NCBI RefSeq assembly: GCF_003058055.1
Contig: NZ_QBTZ01000001.1
Span: 250,501-314,500, forward strand
Origin: Acidovorax sp. 107
Lineage (GTDB): Bacteria; Pseudomonadota; Gammaproteobacteria; Burkholderiales; Burkholderiaceae_C
DNA: 64,000 bases
Direction: 5' to 3'
Part shown: positions 9,805 through 18,861 of the stretch, one piece after another
Layout: every line of letters begins with the position of its first letter
Position numbering within the stretch: position 1 is the first letter of the stretch
The notes under the pieces: model-generated
What the model was told of the DNA's origin: nothing
What the model saw: only the letters and a program-made list of their open reading frames with translations
The model's database searches: none
Position numbers and translations under genes: made by a program

Positions 9805-10545
9805 GTGATGAGATCCCTGCGCGCCTGCTGGCGGCTGCTGCGGCTGCTGGGCCACATTGCCAAAGGCCTGTGGATCGTGGCACTGCGTTTTCCAGCGCTG
9901 TCGCCCGACCAGCAGCACGCCCGCGTGCAGGTGTGGTCGCTGGAGCTGCTGGCCCATGCGGGCGTGAGCCTGCGCATCCTGGGGCAACCCCCGGTGACCG
10001 GGCCGGTGATGCTGGTGGCCAACCACATCTCCTGGCTTGACATCCCCGTGATGCATGCGGCGCGGCACTGCCGTTTTGTCTCCAAGTCCGACGTGCAGGG
10101 CTGGCCACTGATCGGCACCCTGGCCACGGCCGCAGGCACGCTCTACATCGAGCGCAGCTCGCGCCGCGATGCGCTGCGCATGGTGCGCTCGATGCAGGAG
10201 GCGCTGGAGCGTGGCGAAGTGCTGGCCGTGTTCCCCGAAGGCACTACGGGTGACGGGCGCGAGATGCTGCCCTTCCATGCCAACCTGCTGCAGGCCGCTG
10301 TGGCCGCGCAGGCGCCAGTGCAGCCCGTGGGCCTGCGCTTTGCCGACAAGGCCACCGGCGCCACCAGCTTTGCGCCGAGCTACATCGGCGACGAAACCCT
10401 GGTGGGCTCGATCTGGCGCACGCTCAGCGCCCCGCCCATCGAGGCCGTGGTGCACTACGGCCCGCCCGAGCTGGCAGGCGAGCGCGACCGCCGCACCTGG
10501 ACGCAGCACCTGCACGACACGGTCGATCAACTGCGCAAGGCCTGA
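9805..10545 (+). CDS. lysophospholipid acyltransferase family protein (PlsC-like)
   Basis: Likely membrane-associated 1-acyl-sn-glycerol-3-phosphate acyltransferase, or a related acyltransferase such as an ornithine-lipid OlsA-type enzyme. The 246-aa product has an N-terminal hydrophobic segment (about residues 10-30), the catalytic NHISWLD (NHx4D) motif near residue 73, and FPEGTTGDG near residue 148, which binds the glycerol phosphate. A GTG (9805) and an ATG (9808) are adjacent; either could be used. It follows pyrX by 36 bp and could be read through from it. The substrate is not determined. Confidence 0.85.
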   Translation: MMRSLRACWRLLRLLGHIAKGLWIVALRFPALSPDQQHARVQVWSLELLAHAGVSLRILGQPPVTGPVMLVANHISWLDIPVMHAARHCRFVSKSDVQGWPLIGTLATAAGTLYIERSSRRDALRMVRSMQEALERGEVLAVFPEGTTGDGREMLPFHANLLQAAVAAQAPVQPVGLRFADKATGATSFAPSYIGDETLVGSIWRTLSAPPIEAVVHYGPPELAGERDRRTWTQHLHDTVDQLRKA

Positions 10546-10731
10546 GAACGCACACAGGTTCCCTGGGTTCCCAACGAGCTGTCTTTGTGCGGCAAAAGCG
10601 TGCATATTCCACGCTTTGAGCCCGGCAGGTGGTCGTCTAGGTGGTCTGCCCGGCGCAATGTCCCGTATCGTCCGCGCTTTCCATTTGCCTGCGGTTCATC
10701 GCAGGCCTTTGCACACTGCCGGGAGGGCACC

Positions 10732-11964
10732 ATGAACCTGATTGAACGCGCCAAAAGCATTCTTCTGCAACCCAAGGAGGCCTGGGCCACCATCGATGCG
10801 GAAGTCACCGACACCGCCACCCTGTTCACCCGCTACGCCATGGTCCTGGCGGCCATCCCGGCGGTCTGCGGTTTCATCGGCATGTCGCTGATCGGCTTTG
10901 GCGGCTTCGGCGTCACCATCCGCGTGCCTTTCGTGTCCGGGCTGGTGAACATGGTCGTGTCGTACGGGTTGAGTCTGGTGGGCTTGCTGGTGCTCGGTTT
11001 CATCATCGATACGCTGGCGCCCACCTTTGGCGGGCAAAAGAACGCCATCCAGGCACAGAAGGTGGCGGTGTACGCCAGCACGGCCGCCTTGCTGGGCGGT
11101 GTGTTCAGCCTGCTGCCATCGCTGGCCATGCTGGGTTTGCTTGCGGCGCTGTACTCCATCTACCTGCTCTACACCGGCCTGCCTGTGCTCATGCGCAGTG
11201 CGCCTGAGAAGTCGGTGGGCTACACGGTCGTGGTCATCATTGCGGCCATCGTGATGGGTGTGGTCATCGGTGCCGTCAGTGCGCTGTTCATGCCGCGCAG
11301 CGGTGCGTTGTTTGGCGGTGCCGACGCCCCTGCCATCACCATGAACACACCCGGCGGCAAGGTCTCCATCGACACCGCCGGCCTGGAAGCTGCGGGCAAG
11401 AAGATGGAAGAAGCCGCCCGCAAGATGGAAGAGGCCCAGAAGAGCCAGGACCCGGCCGCCATCGCCGCCGCCACGGGCGACGCCGCCAAGGCCGCTGCCG
11501 GTGTGCTGGGTGGGGGGCAGGCCATTGCGGCCCAGTCGCTCAAGGCGGCCCTGCCGGAGAAGCTGGCAGGCCTGCCCCGCACGGGTTTTGATGTGCAGGA
11601 CGGTGCCGCCCTGGGCTTGCCCACCAGCCAGGCCAGCGCGCAATATGGCAACGACAACAAGCAGCTGCGCCTGGAGATCGTGGATGTGGGCGGCCTGGGG
11701 CAGATGGCGGTGATGGCCATGGGCATGGCGCAGGGCGAGAAGGAAGACCAGACCAGCGCCGAGAAGACCTGGCAGGAAGGCGGCCGCACCTTGCACCAGC
11801 GCTACGACAAGGACGGCAGCCACGCCGAGTTCAAGACCATCCTGAAGAACGGCCTCGTGGTCAGTATCGAGGGCGACAAGATCGGTGTGAAAGAGCTGCG
11901 AGCCCTGATGTCGCAGGTGGACCTGAACGGCCTGGAGGGCCTGCAGCGCAAGGGCAAGTCCTGA
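10732..11964 (+). CDS. Yip1-domain membrane protein
   Basis: The 410-aa product has an N-terminal Yip1-like membrane domain (about residues 1-190), opening with NLIERAKSILLQPKEAW and containing about five hydrophobic spans. A Glu/Lys/Ala-rich helical stretch (KKMEEAARKMEEAQKSQD) follows, then a C-terminal soluble domain of about 190 residues. The ATG at 10732 has GGGAGG 7 bp upstream, which decides it against an upstream in-frame start. The function of bacterial Yip1-domain proteins is not established. It is separated by 186 bp from the acyltransferase and probably has its own promoter. Confidence 0.8.
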   Translation: MNLIERAKSILLQPKEAWATIDAEVTDTATLFTRYAMVLAAIPAVCGFIGMSLIGFGGFGVTIRVPFVSGLVNMVVSYGLSLVGLLVLGFIIDTLAPTFGGQKNAIQAQKVAVYASTAALLGGVFSLLPSLAMLGLLAALYSIYLLYTGLPVLMRSAPEKSVGYTVVVIIAAIVMGVVIGAVSALFMPRSGALFGGADAPAITMNTPGGKVSIDTAGLEAAGKKMEEAARKMEEAQKSQDPAAIAAATGDAAKAAAGVLGGGQAIAAQSLKAALPEKLAGLPRTGFDVQDGAALGLPTSQASAQYGNDNKQLRLEIVDVGGLGQMAVMAMGMAQGEKEDQTSAEKTWQEGGRTLHQRYDKDGSHAEFKTILKNGLVVSIEGDKIGVKELRALMSQVDLNGLEGLQRKGKS

Positions 11965-11969
11965 GCGGA

Positions 11970-12036
11970 AGGGTAGTTGCTATTGATTCAATAGCTATTC
12001 AGGCATGCTCGACTAGCGCATCCGACCGATTTTGAT
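11970..12036 (+). repeat. dispersed intergenic repeat, copy B
   Basis: A TTGCTATTGATTCAATAGCT stretch, then CAGGCATGCTCGACTAGCGC and an imperfect GACCGATTTTGAT end. It lies between the convergent stops of the Yip1 gene and fbpC. It contains a short palindrome (TATTGATTCAATA) and resembles copy D most closely (GCTATTnATT, GGCAT, CTAGCGC). Confidence 0.6.
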
Positions 12037-12048
12037 CCCAACACCCCC

Positions 12049-13113
12049 TTAGCCACGCGGAAACGTCACCACGTGGTCCACCTGGGCGCGGATGCCGATC
12101 CACTCGCCCAGCGCGTGGTCGTGGTGGCTGGGCACATGGGCCAGCACCGTGTGGCCGCTGGCCAGGCGCAGGGTGTACAGAAACTCCGAGCCCCGGAACG
12201 ACTTGCGCACGATCTGCGCCTGCACGGGCGCATGATCGTCGTGCACGATGTCGTCGGCGCGCAGCAGCACATCACATTCCCCACCGGGGTAGCTGCTGGG
12301 CAGGGGGCACTCATCCAGGTCGGTCAGATCGCCCAAAGGTGTTTGGGCCACCACGTTATGGCCGCGCTGCACCAGCGTGGCCGGCGCAAACACACCGTGG
12401 CCGATGAAGTCCGCCACAAACCGCGTGGCGGGACGGTGGTACAGGGTGTACGCGTCGTCCCATTGGTGCAGGTGGCCCTCGTTCATCACGCCGATCACGT
12501 CGCCAATCGCAAACGCCTCGAACTGGTCGTGGGTGACGAACAGGGCCGTGGCGCCAGCGGCTTTCAGGATGCCGCGCACCTCGTGCGCCAGGCGCTCGCG
12601 CAGGTCCACGTCGAGGTTGGAGAACGGCTCGTCCAGCAGCATGAGTTGCGGGCGCGGCGCCAGCGCGCGGGCCAGCGCCACACGCTGTTGCTGGCCGCCA
12701 GAGAGTTCGTGCGGGTAGCGGTGCTCGCTGCCCTCCAGCCCCACAAGCTTCAGCACCTCAGCCACGCGCGCGGCCTGCTCGGCCCGGGGCAGCTGGTGGA
12801 TGCCAAACGCCACATTGCGGCCCACCGACAGGTGCGGGAACAGCGCGTAGTCCTGGAACACCATGCCGATGCGCCGCAACTCGGGCGGCACGCTCAGGGT
12901 GGCGCTGCTGACCACGCTTTTGGTCAGGCGGATCTCGCCGCCCGTCACGGGCTCCAGACCGGCCACGGCGCGCAGCAGGGTGGTCTTGCCGCAGCCGGAG
13001 GGGCCAATCAGCACGCCGATGTCGCCCGCTTTCAGGCTGAGCGTGACGCCTTGCACGGCGGCCTGTGCACGGCCTGCGTAGTGCACTTCGAGTTGGGAGA
13101 CCTCAAGAAACAT
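12049..13113 (-). CDS. fbpC: iron(III)-type ABC transporter ATP-binding protein
   Basis: ATPase of an FbpABC/AfuABC-like importer (Fe3+ class by homology; substrate not proven). The 354-aa product has Walker A GPSGCGKTT, Q-loop MVFQDYALFPHLSVGRNVAFG, signature LSGGQQQRVALARAL, Walker B LMLLDEPFSNLD and H-loop VTHDQFEAF. A C-terminal TOBE-like regulatory domain covers roughly residues 235-354. ATG at 13113 is preferred to the in-frame GTG two codons upstream. It is divergent from fbpB with 88 bp between starts, so one regulatory region could serve both. Confidence 0.9.
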   Translation of the reverse strand: MFLEVSQLEVHYAGRAQAAVQGVTLSLKAGDIGVLIGPSGCGKTTLLRAVAGLEPVTGGEIRLTKSVVSSATLSVPPELRRIGMVFQDYALFPHLSVGRNVAFGIHQLPRAEQAARVAEVLKLVGLEGSEHRYPHELSGGQQQRVALARALAPRPQLMLLDEPFSNLDVDLRERLAHEVRGILKAAGATALFVTHDQFEAFAIGDVIGVMNEGHLHQWDDAYTLYHRPATRFVADFIGHGVFAPATLVQRGHNVVAQTPLGDLTDLDECPLPSSYPGGECDVLLRADDIVHDDHAPVQAQIVRKSFRGSEFLYTLRLASGHTVLAHVPSHHDHALGEWIGIRAQVDHVVTFPRG

Positions 13114-13201
13114 ATCCACGCATTTTAGGCGGGGTGGAGTGAATGCTTAAAATTCGCATTTGCATTCCTGGGCGCTGCGGTGTCCATGCCTTTGGGCAGG
13201 T

Positions 13202-14875
13202 GTGCGCTTTCTTCCTTCTGCCGAGCCCCCTGCCTTGCGCCGCACGCCGTCTTCTGTTCTTCGCAGCATCCCGCTGATCCTGTTTGCAGGCTTTTTGGCC
13301 TTGCCGGTGCTGGCGGTGCTGGCGTCGTGGTTGCCGCTGTCGGCCACGGGGCAGGGCGATGCGCAGGCGGGCGCCATCCTGCGCGAGATGGCTTCCACCG
13401 TGCTGCCCGGCTACGTGTGGACAACGCTGTGGCTGAGTGTGCTGGTGGCGCTGGGCGCCGCCGTGGTGGGCACCGTGGCGGCTGCGGCTGTGACGCTGTT
13501 CGACTTTCCGGGCCGCCGCACCTTTGAATGGTTGCTGCTGTTGCCCCTGGCCATGCCCGCCTACGTGACGGCCTATGCGTACACCGACTTTCTGCAGTTC
13601 AGCGGCCCTCTGCAGGTGGGCCTGCGCAACACCTTCGGCCTGGAAGGCCGCTTGCTGCCCGAAGTACGCAGCCTGGGCGGCGCCGTGTGGGTGTTCATCT
13701 TCTCGCTGTACCCGTACGTGTACCTGCTGGCACGCACGGCCCTGGGGGAGCGCGCCGCCCACCTCATGGAGGCCGCTCGCCTGCTGGGCGCACCGCTATC
13801 CCGCCGCATCCGCGCCGTGGCCCTGCCGCTGGCGCGCCCGGCTGTGGCGGCGGGCGTGGCGCTGGTGCTGATGGAAACCCTGGCCGACTTCGGCGTGGCC
13901 AGCTACTTCGGCATCCAGACCTTCACCACCGGCATCTACAAGGCCTGGCTGTCCATGGACAACCGCTTGGCTGCCGCGCAGCTGGCCACCATGCTGCTGG
14001 TGGTGGTGATGGCGCTACTGCACCTGGAGCACCGCGCGCAAAAGCGCATGCGTTTTGCCACCGGCGGCGGGCGCGCAGGCTCGGCCGAGGCCCAGCCGCT
14101 GCAACTTCGTGGTGTGCGGCGCTGGGCCGCCTGGGGTGTGTGCGCGCTACCAGTGCTCATGGGCTTTGTGGCGCCTGTGCTCTTCATGCTGCGCCCGCTG
14201 GCGGCCGACTGGTCGGTGCTGCCGTGGGGGCGTTTTCTGGAATGGGCCTGGCACAGCGTGCGCCTCGGGGGCATCACTGCCGCCCTGGCCGTTGCCATCG
14301 CGCTCGCTCTGGCCTTTGCGGTGCGCCGTCAGGCCGACGCCATCACGCGCGGCGTGGTGCAACTGGCCAGCGTGGGTTATGCCGTGCCCGGTGCCGTCGT
14401 GGTGGTGGGGCTGTTGCTGCCCGTGGGCTGGCTGCAGGCCGCCATGCCGCAGTGGGGCGTGGGAGGGCTGGTCACGGCCACGGCCTTGGGCATCGTCTGG
14501 GCCTATCTGGTGCGGTTCTGTGCGGTGGCCCTGCAGTCCATGCAGAGCGGTTACGCGCGGATTCCACTCAGCCTGGATGACTCGGCCCGCATGCTGGGCA
14601 CGGGCAGCGCGGGCCTGCTGGCACGCGTGCACTGGCCGCTGCTCAAGCGGTCTACCGCAGCGGCCGCGCTGCTGGTGTTTGTGGACGTGATGAAGGAGCT
14701 GCCCGCCACCATGGTGCTGCGCCCCTTCAACAGCGACACCCTGGCCGTGGTCGCCTACCAGCTCGCGCGTGACGAGCGGCTGGGCGAGGCGGCCCTGCCG
14801 TCGCTGGCGCTGGTGGCGGTGGGGCTGGTTCCGGTGATTCTGCTCAGCCGGACGCTGCGCAGTCGGCGGCACTGA
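13202..14875 (+). CDS. fbpB: iron(III)-type ABC transporter permease (two fused permease domains)
   Basis: Inner-membrane permease, 557 aa, with two binding-protein-dependent transport domains in tandem, the form typical of FbpB. About twelve hydrophobic segments are visible. EAARLLGAPLSRRIRAVALP (about residues 190-210) and DSARMLGTGSAGLLARVHWP (about residues 455-475) are the two EAA loops that contact the ATPase. The start is uncertain: GTG at 13202 is chosen for a short cytoplasmic N-terminus, while a TTG at 13160 is also open. It pairs with the divergent fbpC; the probable binding protein is about 17 kb away at 31.9 kb. Confidence 0.87.
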   Translation: MRFLPSAEPPALRRTPSSVLRSIPLILFAGFLALPVLAVLASWLPLSATGQGDAQAGAILREMASTVLPGYVWTTLWLSVLVALGAAVVGTVAAAAVTLFDFPGRRTFEWLLLLPLAMPAYVTAYAYTDFLQFSGPLQVGLRNTFGLEGRLLPEVRSLGGAVWVFIFSLYPYVYLLARTALGERAAHLMEAARLLGAPLSRRIRAVALPLARPAVAAGVALVLMETLADFGVASYFGIQTFTTGIYKAWLSMDNRLAAAQLATMLLVVVMALLHLEHRAQKRMRFATGGGRAGSAEAQPLQLRGVRRWAAWGVCALPVLMGFVAPVLFMLRPLAADWSVLPWGRFLEWAWHSVRLGGITAALAVAIALALAFAVRRQADAITRGVVQLASVGYAVPGAVVVVGLLLPVGWLQAAMPQWGVGGLVTATALGIVWAYLVRFCAVALQSMQSGYARIPLSLDDSARMLGTGSAGLLARVHWPLLKRSTAAAALLVFVDVMKELPATMVLRPFNSDTLAVVAYQLARDERLGEAALPSLALVAVGLVPVILLSRTLRSRRH

Positions 14876-14878
14876 CCC

Positions 14879-14919
14879 AACAACGCCGTGGCGCGCGCAT
14901 CGCGCTGGGCGGCGTTGTT
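14879..14919. terminator. bidirectional hairpin between convergent genes
   Basis: A perfect 10-bp stem, AACAACGCCG paired with CGGCGTTGTT, encloses a GC-rich loop of 21 bases. A-rich on the left and T-rich on the right, it lies exactly between the stop of fbpB and the stop of the convergent histidine kinase, so it can end transcription from both sides. Confidence 0.7.
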
Positions 14920-16709
14920 TACTGAGGCGCGGTACCTGGGTTGCGGGGCAGGGTGAGGGTGAAGCGCGACCCCTGGCCCTCCGCGGAGGACAGCGTGAGT
15001 GTGCCGCCCATCAACGCCGCCAGGGCCCGCGACAGCGCCAGCCCCAGGCCGGTGCCGCCGTGCTGATAGCTCACCTGGTCGTTGCCCTGGCGGAATTTTT
15101 CAAACACCGTTTCGTGCAGGTGCGCCGGGATGCCGGGGCCGGTGTCCACCACGTGGAAACGCACGGTGTCACCGGCGGTGTCCACCTCGATGGCGACCGA
15201 GCCCTCGGTCGTGAATTTCATGGCGTTGGAGAGCAGGTTGTTGAGCACCTGTTTGAGCCGCAGTCCGTCGCACAGCAGGGTGTGGGGGGCTTCGGGGTCG
15301 ATGCGCACGTGGAGCGCCAGGTTCTTGTTGGCCGCCGTGACGGCGAAGAAATCAGCCGTGGACTGGACGATCTCTGCCACGTTCTGCTCGGTGGGCGTGT
15401 GGGGCATGGCGCCTGCTTCCACCTTGGCCAGGTCCAGGATTTCGGTGAGCAGGGCGTTGAGGTGTTCGGCCGCCTTGCGTATCAATCCAGCCTGCTCTTT
15501 GTATCGTGGCTGGTCCAGCCGCAGTTCCATCAGCTCGGCAAACCCCCGGATACTGGTGAGGGGCGTGCGCAGTTCGTGCGACACCGCCGCCAGGAACTCA
15601 CTCTTGGCTTGGCTGGCCGAGCGGGCTTCGGCCTCGCTGACGCGCAGGGCAGCATTGGTGCTCTCCAGCTGGCGCACGCTGCGCACAAAGATGATCGCGG
15701 CACCCACCAGCGCGACGCTGAAGAGCGCCATGGTGAACAAGGCCACGTTGCGGCTGGCGCGCCATTCCTGCAAGGATTCGTCGGTGCTCGTGGCCACCAC
15801 AACCAGCAGCGGATATTCGCCCACACGGCTGTAGGCATAGATGCGTTCGACGCCGTCCAGTCCACTGGAGCGCACATAGTTGCCGTTGCTCCCCAGTTCC
15901 TCCATGTTGTTGTTGGCCGCCCGCGCGATCACGCTGCCCATGCCCGCGCTCTGCCCGCCCAAGACACGGGCGCGCACGGTCCTGTCGTTGCCGATGAGGG
16001 TCACCACCCCGATGTGCCCCAGCTGCACACCCCGATAGACGTCCTCAAAATAGCCGGGGTTCACGGAGGCCACCACCAGGCCCGCGATGCCGCCGTTGAC
16101 ATCCGGGATCTTTCGCGATAGCTGGATGGTGGCTTTGCCAGAGACCTTGCCCACCACCGGCTTGCCCACAAACAATCCGTTGGGTGTCTGCTGCAGGCGC
16201 GTAGCCTCCGGCGCTTTCGGGTTCAGGTGCACCTGTACGTGCTCGCGCTCCGACAGATCGACATGGCCGGTTTTTTCGCCCGTGGGGTCGATGTTGCTGC
16301 CGATGAACCGGCCGTCGGGTCCTACCAGAGAGAGCTGGGTCAGGATCTGGGGCGCCAGCCCGGTTTCATTGGCGAACCGCGTGAAATCGGCCTTTTCAAA
16401 GTCGTTGGCCTGGACCGCGTCGCGCATGCGGATGGTGGCCTGGTCCACCGCCGCCATCACCCGCACAGTTTGTTCGCCCAGGCTCAGCGCCAGATTGCTG
16501 TTCTGTCGGACCTGCGCATTCATGGCATCGCGCCAGGACACATTCAGCAGGACGATTACCGTGGTCCAGGCCAGCAGCAGCACCAGGGCCGTGCCCCATG
16601 CCACCATGGTGCGCAAGGGCAGGCTCGACGGCCGCTTGGGTTGCAAGGACGGGCCGTCGGGGGGCTGATGCGCTGGGGGGGCTGCGGAAGGCGAGGCAGG
16701 GGCCGTCAT
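14919..16709 (-). CDS. membrane sensor histidine kinase with periplasmic PDC/dCache sensor
   Basis: The 596-aa product has a Pro/Ser-rich cytoplasmic N-terminus, a first membrane span (about residues 34-56), a periplasmic region of about 250 residues with the PDC/dCache-like pattern (TQLSLVGPDGRFIGSN, LSRKIPDVNGGIAGLVVAS), a second span near residue 315, then HisKA (FLAAVSHELRTPLTSIRGF) and an HATPase with NLLSNAMKF, DTGPGIP and GGTGLGLALS. There is no receiver or Hpt domain and no response regulator beside it, so it is an orphan kinase here. The ATG at 16709 is preferred to an upstream in-frame start that would add a GC-rich non-homologous segment. Confidence 0.87.
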   Translation of the reverse strand: MTAPASPSAAPPAHQPPDGPSLQPKRPSSLPLRTMVAWGTALVLLLAWTTVIVLLNVSWRDAMNAQVRQNSNLALSLGEQTVRVMAAVDQATIRMRDAVQANDFEKADFTRFANETGLAPQILTQLSLVGPDGRFIGSNIDPTGEKTGHVDLSEREHVQVHLNPKAPEATRLQQTPNGLFVGKPVVGKVSGKATIQLSRKIPDVNGGIAGLVVASVNPGYFEDVYRGVQLGHIGVVTLIGNDRTVRARVLGGQSAGMGSVIARAANNNMEELGSNGNYVRSSGLDGVERIYAYSRVGEYPLLVVVATSTDESLQEWRASRNVALFTMALFSVALVGAAIIFVRSVRQLESTNAALRVSEAEARSASQAKSEFLAAVSHELRTPLTSIRGFAELMELRLDQPRYKEQAGLIRKAAEHLNALLTEILDLAKVEAGAMPHTPTEQNVAEIVQSTADFFAVTAANKNLALHVRIDPEAPHTLLCDGLRLKQVLNNLLSNAMKFTTEGSVAIEVDTAGDTVRFHVVDTGPGIPAHLHETVFEKFRQGNDQVSYQHGGTGLGLALSRALAALMGGTLTLSSAEGQGSRFTLTLPRNPGTAPQ

Positions 16710-17141
16710 GGGCGAGTGTTTAAGTAAGCAACTGCAACCATCATAGGCCTGCGGCCCGCGCGGACCGCAGGCCGGTGATTCGCGCGGCAAGTCGCCGAGC
16801 TGGGCACCCCACCTGCGGGACTCCATCACCACGCCGGCCAGGCGCACTGCCGACCCGCCCGGGCACCGCCCAATGAGCAGAACGTTCTACAACGGGCGAC
16901 ACCCTGGCAGGGGCCGCCAGTTCCCACAGACAACGAGACCCCTTGTTTCTGCCGGGGACGGCGGAGTGGCTGTGTTTGCTATACAAAATATAGCTGTAAG
17001 CACATGATTCACATGCGCCTTCGGCCAGTTTTGCTTCAATCCTGTGCGCGGGAGGCGTGCATGCTGTGGCGGCAACGCCGGGCTTCGCTCGCGCCCCGGC
17101 AGCTACTCAGGGGTGGGGTCTGTGGACCAGCCCCGCACCCA
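16710..17141. other. 432-bp intergenic region without a gene
   Basis: It separates the start of the histidine kinase from the end of the aldehyde dehydrogenase, both on the minus strand. It should hold the kinase promoter. A perfect 9-bp hairpin, GGCCTGCGG / CCGCAGGCC at 16746-16773, may be a terminator for the dehydrogenase or a structural repeat. The AT-rich stretch around 16975-17000 (TTGCTATACAAAATATAGC) contains the short palindrome GCTATACAAAATATAGC. I found no supportable coding frame. Confidence 0.6.
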
Positions 17142-18581
17142 TCAAGCCTGGGTATACGCGGTCTTCACCGTGGTGTAGAACTCCGCCGCGTAGCGCCCCT
17201 GCTCGCGCGGCCCGTAGCTGCTGCTCTTGCGGCCGCCAAACGGCACGTGGTAGTCCACACCCGCCGTGGGCAGGTTCACCATCACCATGCCAGCCTGGGC
17301 GTGGCGTTTGAAGTGCGTGGCGTGCTTGAGGCTGGTGGTGGCAATGCCGCTGGCCAGGCCAAAGGGCGTGTCGTTGGCCAGGGCCAGCGCTTCCTCATAG
17401 TTCTTGGCGCGCTGCACGCTCACCACGGGGCCGAAGATCTCTTCGCGGTTGATGCGCATGCCGGGCGTGGTCTCGGTGAACAGGGCAGGGCGCAGGTAGA
17501 AGCCGGGCGCACCGTCGGCGTTCTTCTCCAGTGCCTCGCCGCCGTAGGCGAGCTTGGCGCCCTCTTGCTGGCCGATGCCGATGTATTCCAGGTCTTGCGC
17601 GAGCTGGCGGTCGTCCACCACGGGGCCGATGTCGGTGCCGGCCTTGCGGGCGTCATCCACCTTCAGGGCCTTCATTTTCTCGACCATGGCGGCCACGAAG
17701 CGGTCGTGGATGCCTTCGGTCACGATCACGCGGCTGCTGGCGGTGCAGCGCTGGCCGGTGGAGAAGAAGCCGCTGTTGATGGCCGCGCCCACGGCCACGT
17801 TCAGGTCGGCGTCGTCCAGCACCACAAACGGGTTCTTGCCGCCCATTTCCAGCTGCACCTTGGCGCCGCGCGGCACGCAGGCGGCGGCCACGCGCTGGCC
17901 GGTGCCCACCGATCCGGTAAAGCTCACGCCCGCAATGCGCTCGTCTTCGAGCAGCACGGCGCCCACGTCCGAACCCCGGCCCATCACCAGGTTGAACACG
18001 CCGGCGGGCAGGCCCGCGCGGTGCAGGATGTCGGCCAGCGCCCAGGCAGAGCCCGGCACCACCTCGGCGGGCTTGAAGACCACCGTGTTGCCGTAGGCCA
18101 GGGCCGGGGCGATCTTCCAGGCCGGGATGGCGATGGGGAAGTTCCACGGCGTGATGATGCCGATCACGCCCAGGGGCTCGCGCGTGATCTCGATGCCCAC
18201 GCCGGGGCGCACGGACGGGATCATTTCGCCACCGGGGCGCAGCGCTTCGCCCGCAAAGAACTTGAAGATGGCGGCCGCGCGGCCCACTTCGCCGATGGCT
18301 TCGGGCAGGGTCTTGCCTTCCTCGCGGGCCAGCAGGTCGCCCAGCTCGGCCTTGCGCGCGATGATTTCGTTACCCACGGCGTCGAGGATGTCAAAGCGTT
18401 GCTGGGGCGTGGACAGGCTCCAGGCTGGGAAGGCCGCGTGGGCGGCCGAGACAGCCTCCAGCGCCTGCTCGCGGCTGGCCACGGCGTAGTCGCCGATCAC
18501 GTCGCGCGTGTCGGACGGGTTGGTGTTCTGGTAGGTGCGGACGCCTTCGGTCCAGGTGCCGGCGATCAGGTTTGCATGCAT
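17142..18581 (-). CDS. NAD(P)-dependent aldehyde dehydrogenase, probable 2-oxoglutarate semialdehyde dehydrogenase
   Basis: The 479-aa aldehyde dehydrogenase has TPWNFPIA (oxyanion Asn), the FTGSVGTG nucleotide site, the general base Glu in QLEMGGKNP, the catalytic Cys in GQRCTASS and EEIFGPV near the C-terminus. Inside a uronate/aldarate locus it most likely performs the last step, oxidising 2,5-dioxopentanoate to 2-oxoglutarate for the TCA cycle. That assignment rests on context. It is transcribed away from a 280-bp upstream region with a palindrome matching the one between gntR and udh, which suggests shared GntR control. Confidence 0.85.
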   Translation of the reverse strand: MHANLIAGTWTEGVRTYQNTNPSDTRDVIGDYAVASREQALEAVSAAHAAFPAWSLSTPQQRFDILDAVGNEIIARKAELGDLLAREEGKTLPEAIGEVGRAAAIFKFFAGEALRPGGEMIPSVRPGVGIEITREPLGVIGIITPWNFPIAIPAWKIAPALAYGNTVVFKPAEVVPGSAWALADILHRAGLPAGVFNLVMGRGSDVGAVLLEDERIAGVSFTGSVGTGQRVAAACVPRGAKVQLEMGGKNPFVVLDDADLNVAVGAAINSGFFSTGQRCTASSRVIVTEGIHDRFVAAMVEKMKALKVDDARKAGTDIGPVVDDRQLAQDLEYIGIGQQEGAKLAYGGEALEKNADGAPGFYLRPALFTETTPGMRINREEIFGPVVSVQRAKNYEEALALANDTPFGLASGIATTSLKHATHFKRHAQAGMVMVNLPTAGVDYHVPFGGRKSSSYGPREQGRYAAEFYTTVKTAYTQA

Positions 18582-18725
18582 GGCTGTGTAGGTGTGTGGG
18601 TGGTTGAGAAAAGTCGAATCAAAGCCCCGGTGCCGGGATCATTTCGCTGAGAGAACTGCTCGCCGCAGACGGCTGCCATCCAGGCAAGCGCCGTGCGCCG
18701 GGGTTCGGCCACTGCAGGTTCATTG

Positions 18726-18743
18726 TTGTATGTCATCGTACAA
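18726..18743. promoter_or_regulatory. candidate GntR/FadR-type operator upstream of the aldehyde dehydrogenase gene
   Basis: TTGTATG-TCAT-CGTACAA, an interrupted palindrome with one mismatch, sits about 145 bp upstream of the dehydrogenase start codon, flanked by extra GTT/AAC symmetry. It shares the GTTGTATG half-site with the palindrome at 19646-19658. Confidence 0.55.
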
Positions 18744-18861
18744 CATAAGTGAGATCTTGGGTACTGCGGGTAATTACTCATGGGACCACTGCACGCCTGC
18801 GCGGCCCACGGGGCAGCAGGCGGGCGCGCAGGGTGGGTGGTACCGGCACGGGCCTTCTGCG

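Noticed and set aside
8266..10605. 779-codon open frame on the minus strand across pyrX and the acyltransferase gene
   Set aside because: It is opposite to well-recognised genes, rich in His/Gln/Ala/Arg as expected for the antisense of GC-rich coding sequence, and matches no family.
17004..18650. 548-codon plus-strand frame over the aldehyde dehydrogenase
   Set aside because: Antisense shadow of a clear ALDH gene with all catalytic motifs; composition is His/Gly/Ala/Gln-rich with no domain.
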